Position numbers and translations under genes: made by a program. A stretch of DNA of 21,043 bases from CAYOBW01 sp964402115 (GTDB lineage Bacteria; Verrucomicrobiota; Kiritimatiellia; UBA8416; CAYOBW01), in the NCBI GenBank assembly GCA_964402115.1, contig CAYOBW010000117.1, forward strand, positions 1 through 21,043, written 5' to 3'. Within the stretch, counting starts at the first letter, position 1; the number at the start of each line of letters is the position of its first letter. This document shows, one piece after another, positions 15,313 to 21,043 of the stretch. The notes under the pieces are model-generated. The model saw nothing but the letters and a program-made list of their open reading frames with translations. It searched no databases and was not told the DNA's origin.

Positions 15313-15393
15313 TGATTACTGTTCACCGGTACGGGCAACTGCCGTTTCCAGCTTCAGGGCCGGCGGGCTTCGGGTGGGGAGGCGAGGGTGACG

Positions 15394-16698
15394 ATGACAA
15401 GTGCGGTACGGGCGGCGGCGGATGCGTTTGTGCGGCAACACGGCCTGGCGGGCGGGATCCTCGACACGGCGGCCCTGCTGCGAACCTTCGAGAACGAGAT
15501 GCTGAACGGCCTGGCGGGCAGGCCGGGCTCGCTGGCCATGATCCCCACGTTCATCCCGATCGAGCGCGAGGTTCCCGCGGATACCCCCGTGCTCGTCATG
15601 GATGCGGGCGGCACGAATTTGCGCGTGGCGACGGTCGTCTTTCACAAGACCGGCAAGCCCGAGGTCGGCGACTTCGCCAAGTATCCCATGCCGGGCCTCA
15701 GCCGGACGTACAGCGCAACGGAGTTCTTCGACGAACTGGCCGAGCGGCTGCTGCCCGCGGCCGGGCGCGCCCGTCACATCGGGTTCTGCTTCTCCTACCC
15801 CGCCGAGATCACGCCGGACGGCGACGGCCGGTTGCTGTACTGGACGAAGGAGGTCCAGGCTCCCGAGGTCGTCGGGCAGTCCCTCGGCAGCCGGCTCGTG
15901 GCCGCCCTGGCCACGCGCGGCTGCGGCGGGCAGAGCGTGACAATCCTGAACGACACCGTGGCGACGCTCCTGGCAGGCAAGAGCGCGGGCGCGGCGCGGC
16001 GGTGCTCGAGCTACGTCGGGTTTATTCTCGGCACGGGCACCAACACGGCCTACGTCGAGCAGAACGCCCGGATCACCAAGAGGAGCGACCTGGCGCCGGG
16101 CGGGGCGCAGGCCATCAACGTGGAGTCCGGCAACTTTGCCGGCGGTCCGCAGGGTGACCTGGACCGGGCGCTGGATGCCGCCACGGCCAACCCCGGCCGG
16201 CAGACTTTCGAGAAGATGGTCTCGGGCGCCTACCTCGGCGGCATAGGCTGGCAGGCCCTGCAGGCGGCGGCGCGCGAAGGGTGCGTAAGCGCGCCCGCGG
16301 CGGCGCTGATCAAGACGCTGCCGGCGCTCTCGACCATCGAGCTGGACCATTTCGTCACGAACCCGTTCCTGAAGGGGCCGCTGGCTGGCCCGGACTTGAC
16401 CGACGCCGACCGGGAGTTCGTCTGGCACGTCTTCACCGCCATCATCGATCGCGCGGCGCGCCTGGCGGCCATCAACATCGCCGCGGCCGTACTGAAGTCC
16501 GGCGCCGGCACGTCGCCGCTGTATCCCGTCTGCGTGAACATAGACGGTTCGACCGTCCACAAGACCCACGGCTTCATGGCCACGATGGAGGCGCAGCTGC
16601 GCGCGCTGCTCGATGCGCGCGGCGTGGCTTGCCACCTGACGCATGTGGATGAGGCGCCCGTCATCGGGGCGGCCGTCGCTGCGTTGATGCGCGGGTAG
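15394..16698 (+). CDS. Eukaryotic-type hexokinase
   Basis: A 434-residue cytoplasmic enzyme phosphorylating glucose or a related hexose with ATP. It belongs to the hexokinase_1/hexokinase_2 family (PF00349/PF03727), not the bacterial ROK or Glk families. Visible motifs are phosphate-1 MDAGGTNLRVATV (69-81), sugar-binding GFCFSYPAEI (130-139), and LNDTVATLLAG (185-195) with the catalytic Asp187. Also visible are GFILGTGTNTAY (209-220), glucose-contacting ESGNF (244-248), and an adenosine-side VNIDGS near the C-terminus. The ATG at 15394 has GAGGG 5 bases upstream; a GTG at 15388 with GGGGAGG 5 bases upstream is almost as good and adds two residues. The length matches single-domain bacterial forms known from Bacteroidota and Spirochaetota. 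It is followed 10 bases later by a DUF72 gene. Confidence 0.92.
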   Translation: MTSAVRAAADAFVRQHGLAGGILDTAALLRTFENEMLNGLAGRPGSLAMIPTFIPIEREVPADTPVLVMDAGGTNLRVATVVFHKTGKPEVGDFAKYPMPGLSRTYSATEFFDELAERLLPAAGRARHIGFCFSYPAEITPDGDGRLLYWTKEVQAPEVVGQSLGSRLVAALATRGCGGQSVTILNDTVATLLAGKSAGAARRCSSYVGFILGTGTNTAYVEQNARITKRSDLAPGGAQAINVESGNFAGGPQGDLDRALDAATANPGRQTFEKMVSGAYLGGIGWQALQAAAREGCVSAPAAALIKTLPALSTIELDHFVTNPFLKGPLAGPDLTDADREFVWHVFTAIIDRAARLAAINIAAAVLKSGAGTSPLYPVCVNIDGSTVHKTHGFMATMEAQLRALLDARGVACHLTHVDEAPVIGAAVAALMRG

Positions 16699-16708
16699 GG
16701 GGGTGGTT

Positions 16709-17596
16709 GTGGAGCCGGGTGTCGCCGACAGGATCGTGTGCGGCATCGCGGGCTGGTCGTACCCGGACTGGGACGGCTACGTCTACCCGGCCGGCACGCG
16801 GGACAAGCTGCATTACGTGGCGCAGTACGTGGGCGCGATCGAGGTGAACAGCACCTTCTACCGTCCGCCTGTCGCGCGCACCACCGCCGACTGGGTGCGC
16901 CGCACGGCTGATAGGCCGCGTCTCGTCTTCACCGCCAAGCTTCACCAGGACCTGACCCACGGCGCTGGCTGGGACGACGGGCTCGTGCGCGCGTGCCGTG
17001 AGGGGTTCCAGCCGCTGGTCGAGTCCGGGCGGCTGCGGCACCTCCTGGCCCAGTTCGCGCACGGCTTCCAGGATACGCCGGCGGCGCGGGCGCGCCTGGC
17101 GGCGATCCGGGACGGCTTCGGCGACCTGGCCAACCTGGCGGTCGAGGTCCGGCACGGCTCCTGGCAGGCGCCGGCGGCGCTGGCGTTCCTGCGGGACCTC
17201 GGCGTTACCGTGGCCGCGCTGGACTACCCGCTGGCGCGCGACTCCTTCCGCCTCGAGGCGACCGGGATCGGGGCGCACGCTTATCTCCGCCTGCACGGGC
17301 GCAACGCCGCCGCGTGGTTCGACCGGCAGGCGGGACGCGACGCGACGTACAACCACCTCTACTCCGGCGCCGAGCTGGACGAGATCGCCGCCCGCGCGGC
17401 ACGGATCGCCTCCATGTCGCAGACGCTGACCCTCGTCGCCAACAACCACTACCAGGGCAAGGAAGCGGTGGCGGCGCTGGAGCTGACCGCCCGCTTCACC
17501 GGGAAGCCGGTGGACGTGCCGCCGCCCCTGCTGGCCCGCTACCCCCACCTGCGCGCCGTGGCGTGCCCGCCGGCCGGCGAACTGGGCCTCTTCTGA
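16709..17596 (+). CDS. DUF72 family protein (YecE-like TIM-barrel)
   Basis: A 295-residue protein of usual DUF72 length. Motifs in order are CGIAGWSYPDW (11-21), EVNSTFYRPP (45-54), FTAKLHQDLTH, LAQFAHGFQDT, VEVRHGSW, YLRLHGRN and NNHYQGKEAVAALEL. The family adopts a TIM-barrel fold, and its biochemical role is not established. GTG at 16709 is preferred because AGGGGG (16697-16702) lies 6 bases before it. GTG at 16703 adds two residues but would abut that purine tract. Only 10 bases separate it from the hexokinase stop, so the two are probably co-transcribed. A link to sugar metabolism is suggested by position alone. Confidence 0.88.
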   Translation: MEPGVADRIVCGIAGWSYPDWDGYVYPAGTRDKLHYVAQYVGAIEVNSTFYRPPVARTTADWVRRTADRPRLVFTAKLHQDLTHGAGWDDGLVRACREGFQPLVESGRLRHLLAQFAHGFQDTPAARARLAAIRDGFGDLANLAVEVRHGSWQAPAALAFLRDLGVTVAALDYPLARDSFRLEATGIGAHAYLRLHGRNAAAWFDRQAGRDATYNHLYSGAELDEIAARAARIASMSQTLTLVANNHYQGKEAVAALELTARFTGKPVDVPPPLLARYPHLRAVACPPAGELGLF

Positions 17597-17620
17597 GCGC
17601 CTGTCGCCGGATGGCCTCTC

Positions 17621-18139
17621 TCAGTTGCTGGGGCGGGCGTGGAGGCGGGTGCGGATGCCGCTGTACAGGCGCTCCAGGGTCTCGCGAGCCGCCGGGGACT
17701 TGAGGGCGGAGAGGCCCTGCCGGTAGATCCGCGCAGCTCGCCGCGGGTCCTCGAGGTCGCGGATCGCCAGCTCGATCATCTCCACGTACGGCTGCACCTC
17801 GTCGGGGTAGTCCGCCGCCAGTTTCTCGAAGCCGGCCATGGCCTCCTCGTATCGGCCCTTGGCCCGCAGCGACTGCGGAATGCCGTACATGGGGAGCGGT
17901 CGCCGGAAGCGTTCGTTCGGGTAGAACAGGTTGCCCGCGGGCTCCGCGATGAGCCGCGCCAGCGGCGTGGCGACGATGAGAGCTCCCGTGACCAGGAACG
18001 CCATGCCGAAGAGCAGCTGCGGCATGGCGCCCCAACCACCTTCGGCCCGGGCCAGGATCAGCCATCCGCCGCCGAACGCCCCGGCGGCGAGCACGCCGCG
18101 CCAGGCCAGGCCTTTCAGGATCTCGCGGTAGTTGGTCAT
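17621..18139 (-). CDS. Small membrane protein with TPR-like C-terminus
   Basis: A 172-residue protein of no family I can name. Two hydrophobic segments (about 10-30 and 42-65) anchor it. Residues about 85-165 form helical repeats in TPR style (QSLRAKGRYEEAMAGFEKLAADYPDEVQPYVEMI, then DPRRAARIYRQGLSAL). With both termini on one side, the TPR part would face the cytoplasm or periplasm depending on orientation; the internal TARPLA-like positive residues do not decide it. The ATG at 18139 has only a weak purine run (GAGACGG) upstream. It converges on DUF72 with 24 bases between stops and no clear terminator. The role is probably as a scaffold or assembly factor, by analogy with TPR proteins only. 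Confidence 0.75.
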   Translation of the reverse strand: MTNYREILKGLAWRGVLAAGAFGGGWLILARAEGGWGAMPQLLFGMAFLVTGALIVATPLARLIAEPAGNLFYPNERFRRPLPMYGIPQSLRAKGRYEEAMAGFEKLAADYPDEVQPYVEMIELAIRDLEDPRRAARIYRQGLSALKSPAARETLERLYSGIRTRLHARPSN

Positions 18140-18175
18140 ATTAACCGTCTCATTGTTATCGCGATATGCGCTCTA

Positions 18176-18227
18176 CCGGCCGAGGACGGCCGGCTCCACA
18201 TGCGCTGGAGACGGCGGTCTCCGCCGT
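18176..18227. repeat. Two consecutive hairpins, the second with competing folds
   Basis: CCGGCCG-AGGA-CGGCCGG (18176-18193) is a perfect 7-bp stem with a tetraloop. Next, GGAGAC (18207-18212) pairs with GTCTCC (18217-18222), or alternatively ACGGCGG (18211-18217) pairs with CCGCCGT (18221-18227). The two folds exclude each other because they share bases. The element lies downstream of the nnr operon and upstream of the TPR gene, so it may end the former transcript or sit in the leader of the latter. No T-tract follows on the minus strand. It may be a dispersed intergenic repeat. Confidence 0.5.
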
Positions 18228-18295
18228 TTCGGCGCGCAGGCAGCGACAACTCCGTGACGATTAGTAACCATCGCCGCCTGTCGTCGATTGGTGCG

Positions 18296-19858
18296 TCAGC
18301 GCACGGTCAGGCGGCGCATGGCCGCCGGCAGTTCCTCGACGAGATCGCCGGCCAGCATGGCGGCCTGCCCATGCCGCCAGGCGGCCATGTCACCGGCCCA
18401 CCCGTGGATGAAGACGGCCATCCGGGCAGCGTCGTAGGGGTCGACCTTCTGGGCGCAGAACCCCGCCACCAGCCCTCCCAGCACGTCGCCCGTGCCGCCG
18501 GTGGCCATGCCGGGGTTGCCCGTGACGTTGATCCACGTCTGCGCGCCCTTCGCGGTGATCAGTGTGCCAGCCCCCTTGAGCACGATAACGGCGCCCGTGG
18601 CGGCGGCGGCCCGCACGGCCGTGGCCGCCCGGTTGGCCTGCACATCGGCGATGTGGCAGTTCAGCAGCCGCCCCATTTCGCCCGGATGCGGCGTGAGCAC
18701 GAGCGGCGAGGAGGCGCCCCGCACGATGTTGAGCCGGCCGGCGCTGACGTTGATGGCATCCGCGTCCATGACGACGGGAGCCCGGCTGGTACTGATCAGC
18801 CGTTCGACCGTGCGCCGCGTCTGGTCGTGGATGGTCAAGCCCGGGCCGACCAGGATGGCCTGGAAGTCGCCCAGCGTCTTGATCCAGCGGTCCAGGCATT
18901 CCGGCGCGAGGGAGCCGGTCTCCGTCTCCTCGCCGGGATGCACCATCGCCTCGGGCACGCAGCCGGCCACCACCGGGGCCACGCTGCGGGGTGTCAGGAC
19001 GCTGACCAGGCCCGCGCCGGCCCGCAGTGCGCCCTCGGCCGCCAGGACCGCCGCGCCGGAGTAGCCGGCCGCGCCGGCGACGACGAGCACGTGTCCGTAC
19101 GAGCCCTTGTGCGACAGGCGCTGGCGGCGGCCCAGCAGCCCGCGCAGCTCCGCGGCGGTCAGCAGTTCCGGGTCGGCCGGGTTGCCGGCTGCTTCGCCGC
19201 GCACGAGGCCGATGTCGGCCACCTCCAGCGTGCCCACGTATTCCAGCGCGGACTCCTGCACGAGGCCGCGCTTCGGGTAGCCGAACGTGATCGTCATGTC
19301 CGCCGTGACCACTTCGCCCTCGGCCGTGCCCGTGTCCGCATCCAGGCCGGAGGGCACATCCATTGCGAAGACGAGATTGCGGGCCGCCAGTTCATTGATG
19401 TGCCGGATGGCGCCGGCCGCGGGGCCGCGCACCGGGCCCTTGATCCCCGTGCCCAGCACGGCGTCCACGATGATGCCGTCCTCCAACACGGCGCGCTCTT
19501 CCTCCCAGTCGGCCAGTTCGGGCAACTCGAAGGGCGTCACGCCGGCCGCCTTGAGCTTGCCCAGGTGGATTAGCGCGTCGCCGCCGATGGAGCCGGTATC
19601 GGCCGCCAGCAGGACTTCGACGTCCCAGCCCCGTTCCCGGAGGAAGCGCGCCGTGACGAAGCCGTCGCCGCCATTGTTGCCGCGGCCGGCGATAACGGAG
19701 ACGGGCGCGCGGCCCAGGCCGGCCGTCTGCGCCACGTACTCGACCCAGTTGGCCATGGCTTCGCCGGCGCGCTCCATGAGCGCCTCGCCCGTGAGCACGC
19801 CCTGTTCGATGGTCTTCCGCTCCAGCGCCCGCATCTGCTCCACTGTCACCAGTTTCAT
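18296..19858 (-). CDS. nnr: Bifunctional NAD(P)H-hydrate epimerase / ADP-dependent NAD(P)H-hydrate dehydratase
   Basis: A 520-residue cytoplasmic repair enzyme of standard length for the fused form. The N-terminal epimerase (YjeF_N, about 1-220) interconverts R and S hydrates. It shows GRGNNGGDGFVTARFL (58-73), DAVLGTGIKGPVRG (132-145) and FAMDVPSGLDADTG (164-177). The C-terminal ribokinase-fold dehydratase (about 235-520) restores NAD(P)H. It shows KGSYGHVLVVAGAAGYSGAA (251-270), LTPHPGEMGRLL (388-399), VLKGAGTLI (426-434) and NPGMATGGTGDVL (448-460), whose Asp458 is the usual catalytic base. ATG at 19858 has GGGGAGGG 9 bases upstream, inside the end of acpS, and only 4 bases separate the genes. 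It is the last gene of the pdxJ-acpS-nnr operon. Confidence 0.95.
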   Translation of the reverse strand: MKLVTVEQMRALERKTIEQGVLTGEALMERAGEAMANWVEYVAQTAGLGRAPVSVIAGRGNNGGDGFVTARFLRERGWDVEVLLAADTGSIGGDALIHLGKLKAAGVTPFELPELADWEEERAVLEDGIIVDAVLGTGIKGPVRGPAAGAIRHINELAARNLVFAMDVPSGLDADTGTAEGEVVTADMTITFGYPKRGLVQESALEYVGTLEVADIGLVRGEAAGNPADPELLTAAELRGLLGRRQRLSHKGSYGHVLVVAGAAGYSGAAVLAAEGALRAGAGLVSVLTPRSVAPVVAGCVPEAMVHPGEETETGSLAPECLDRWIKTLGDFQAILVGPGLTIHDQTRRTVERLISTSRAPVVMDADAINVSAGRLNIVRGASSPLVLTPHPGEMGRLLNCHIADVQANRAATAVRAAAATGAVIVLKGAGTLITAKGAQTWINVTGNPGMATGGTGDVLGGLVAGFCAQKVDPYDAARMAVFIHGWAGDMAAWRHGQAAMLAGDLVEELPAAMRRLTVR

Positions 19859-19862
19859 GCCG

Positions 19863-20261
19863 CTACACCCTCCCCAGCAGAATGGCCTGCGCCACCGCGT
19901 AGTTGTGCGTGTGGGACAGGCTGATCAAAATGCGCTCGACGGCTCGGGCATCGGCCAGCGCCTGGCCCCGCGGGCTCAGCCGCACGTCCGGGGCGCCCGA
20001 TCGCGCGTCGCGCACCACCTCGATGTCCAGCCAGTTCAGCTCCGGGCTGATGCCGGTGCCGAAGGCCTTCGACACCGCCTCCTTGACGGCGAACCGCCCG
20101 GCGTAATGGATGCCGGCCGCGGCCTTGCCCTCGCAGTAGGCCTGCTCCCCAGGCAGGAAGACGCGGTCCCTGAAGCGCCCGCCCCAGCGCTCGAGCATGC
20201 TCTGGAGGCGGACGATCTCGACCAGGTCCACGCCGGCGCCCACGACCTGCAAGGCGCTCAC
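19863..20261 (-). CDS. acpS: Holo-[acyl-carrier-protein] synthase
   Basis: A 132-residue enzyme that transfers 4'-phosphopantetheine from coenzyme A to a serine of acyl carrier protein, activating fatty acid synthesis. The length is typical. Motifs are GAGVDLVEI (8-16, Mg-binding Asp12), FLPGEQAYCEGK (35-46), GRFAVKEAVSKAFGTG (55-70, with Glu61 and Lys65) and ILISLSHTHNYAVA (111-124). The start is GTG at 20261, whose last two bases are shared with the pdxJ stop (GTGA, 4-base overlap). GGGGGA lies 5 bases upstream, inside pdxJ. Overlap and GTG start suggest translational coupling to pdxJ. Confidence 0.95.
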   Translation of the reverse strand: MSALQVVGAGVDLVEIVRLQSMLERWGGRFRDRVFLPGEQAYCEGKAAAGIHYAGRFAVKEAVSKAFGTGISPELNWLDIEVVRDARSGAPDVRLSPRGQALADARAVERILISLSHTHNYAVAQAILLGRV

Positions 20262-21001
20262 GCCTGTCCCCCGGCATAGGCCCGCAGCCGGCGGCGCATG
20301 GCTTTCACGGCTGCTCCCAGCCCGACGAACACGGCGTGGGCGACGATGCTGTGACCGATGTTGAGCGTGTCGAGGTACGGCACCTTCAGGATCTCCGCAA
20401 CGTTCTCCAGGTTGATGCCGTGGCCGGCGTTGACCTGCAGACCCAGTTCGTGCGCCATGACCGCGCCCGTCACGAGGCGGTCCAGCTCGCGCTGCGCCTG
20501 GGCGCCGGTTGCCGCGCAGAAGCTCCCGGTGTGCAGCTCCACGACCGGCGCACCCAGCTCGGCGGCGGCGGCCAACTGGTCGGGGTCGGGGTCCACGAAG
20601 AGGCTGACCACGATGCCCGCGTCGCCCAGCCGGCGGACGACCCGGCCGAGGTTGCGCCGCTGGCCGGCGACGTCCAGTCCGCCCTCCGTGGTCAGCTCCA
20701 GCCGCTTCTCCGGCACGAGGCACACCTCGTCCGGCCGCACGGCCACGGCGATGTCCACGATCTCCGGCACGGTGGCCATTTCCAGGTTCAGCGCCGAGGT
20801 CAGCGTCTGCCGCAGCACGTACACGTCGCGGTCCTGGATGTGCCGGCGGTCTTCACGCAGGTGCACGGTGATGCCGGCCGCGCCGGCGGCCTCGCAGACG
20901 CGCGCAGCCTCCACGATGTCCGGGTACGCGGTGCCCCGCGCCTGGCGCAGCGTGGCCACATGGTCGATATTGACGCCCAGTTTGAGCTGTATTCGCTTCA
21001 T
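20258..21001 (-). CDS. pdxJ: Pyridoxine 5'-phosphate synthase
   Basis: A 247-residue cytoplasmic TIM-barrel enzyme that condenses 3-amino-2-oxopropyl phosphate with 1-deoxyxylulose 5-phosphate in the DXP-dependent vitamin B6 pathway. Motifs are LGVNIDHVATLRQARG (8-23), GITVHLREDRRHIQ (43-56), LNLEMA (71-76), VVELHTGSF (153-161), VNAGHGINLENV (190-201) and LNIGHSIVAHAVFVGL (213-228). The start is taken at ATG 21001 because the protein then begins directly with KRIQLKLGVN, as in the family. Only a weak GGA is upstream, and 11 extra codons would be non-conserved. Forty-two bases of upstream DNA remain in the window, so an upstream gene in the same operon cannot be excluded. Confidence 0.96.
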   Translation of the reverse strand: MKRIQLKLGVNIDHVATLRQARGTAYPDIVEAARVCEAAGAAGITVHLREDRRHIQDRDVYVLRQTLTSALNLEMATVPEIVDIAVAVRPDEVCLVPEKRLELTTEGGLDVAGQRRNLGRVVRRLGDAGIVVSLFVDPDPDQLAAAAELGAPVVELHTGSFCAATGAQAQRELDRLVTGAVMAHELGLQVNAGHGINLENVAEILKVPYLDTLNIGHSIVAHAVFVGLGAAVKAMRRRLRAYAGGQA

Positions 21002-21043
21002 GGTTTGTCCGTTGCCTGGCGCTGTTGCCCTCAATTGCGGTCG

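Larger units (their letters stand above)
15037..15393. other. Divergent intergenic region between permease and hexokinase genes
   Basis: This 357-base stretch must hold both promoters. I see no gene in it. The notable structures are the strong hairpin at 15207-15236 and the AT-rich inverted repeat at 15296-15312, listed separately. TTGCGT (15292-15297) followed 17 bases later by ATTACT (15315-15320) is a poor but possible promoter for the hexokinase gene, overlapping the inverted repeat. Confidence 0.5.

Noticed and set aside
17639..19573. 644-codon open frame on the plus strand
   Set aside because: It runs antisense across both the TPR gene and most of nnr and through the hairpins between them; no protein features.

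Overview
This is a GC-rich, gene-dense chromosomal window with strong Shine-Dalgarno starts. The gene families are PATR/discoidin surface proteins, Tat-exported sulfatases, Gfo/Idh/MocA oxidoreductases, a eukaryotic-type hexokinase and a BT1-like permease. Together they point to a polysaccharide-degrading member of the PVC superphylum, most likely Kiritimatiellota or Lentisphaerota, with Verrucomicrobiota or Planctomycetota as alternatives. That placement is inferred from gene content; there is no rRNA or other phylogenetic marker here that settles it. I saw no tRNA, rRNA, CRISPR array, insertion sequence or phage gene.

Left part (1-5951, minus strand): a non-coding 467-base stretch with a dispersed-type hairpin is followed by a 1382-residue secreted protein. 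That protein is built of autotransporter-associated beta-strand (PATR) repeats and carries a ~245-residue discoidin-containing module twice. Upstream of it lies a Gfo/Idh/MocA oxidoreductase with a terminator-like hairpin just after its stop.

Centre (6229-12584, plus strand, divergent from the oxidoreductase): a tightly packed four-gene operon. It encodes a Tat-exported formylglycine sulfatase, a membrane-anchored protein resembling the linalool dehydratase/isomerase-like (alpha/alpha)6 family, a 94-residue membrane protein, and a 1114-residue exported protein. The last has two complete FAD-binding halves, a discoidin-like domain inserted in the first half, and HEAT-like repeats at the C-terminus. 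This operon is the most unusual unit in the window.

12585-13371 is a 787-base non-coding stretch rich in small repeats: five copies of the octamer GCAGAATC, two exact 22-base repeats with a GTAA-capped hairpin, a GA-rich hexamer array and an 8-bp stem-loop.

Right part: a BT1-like major facilitator (minus) diverges from a eukaryotic-type hexokinase plus a DUF72 protein (plus). Their shared intergenic region holds an operator-like inverted repeat and a strong hairpin. A small TPR membrane protein (minus) converges on DUF72. The end of the window is a housekeeping operon on the minus strand, pdxJ-acpS-nnr, with a 4-base overlap and a 4-base gap. It makes pyridoxine 5'-phosphate, activates acyl carrier protein and repairs NAD(P)H hydrates. 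The sulfatase, oxidoreductase, permease and hexokinase fit a lifestyle of taking apart sulfated glycans and phosphorylating the released sugars, but no glycoside hydrolase is present in the window.
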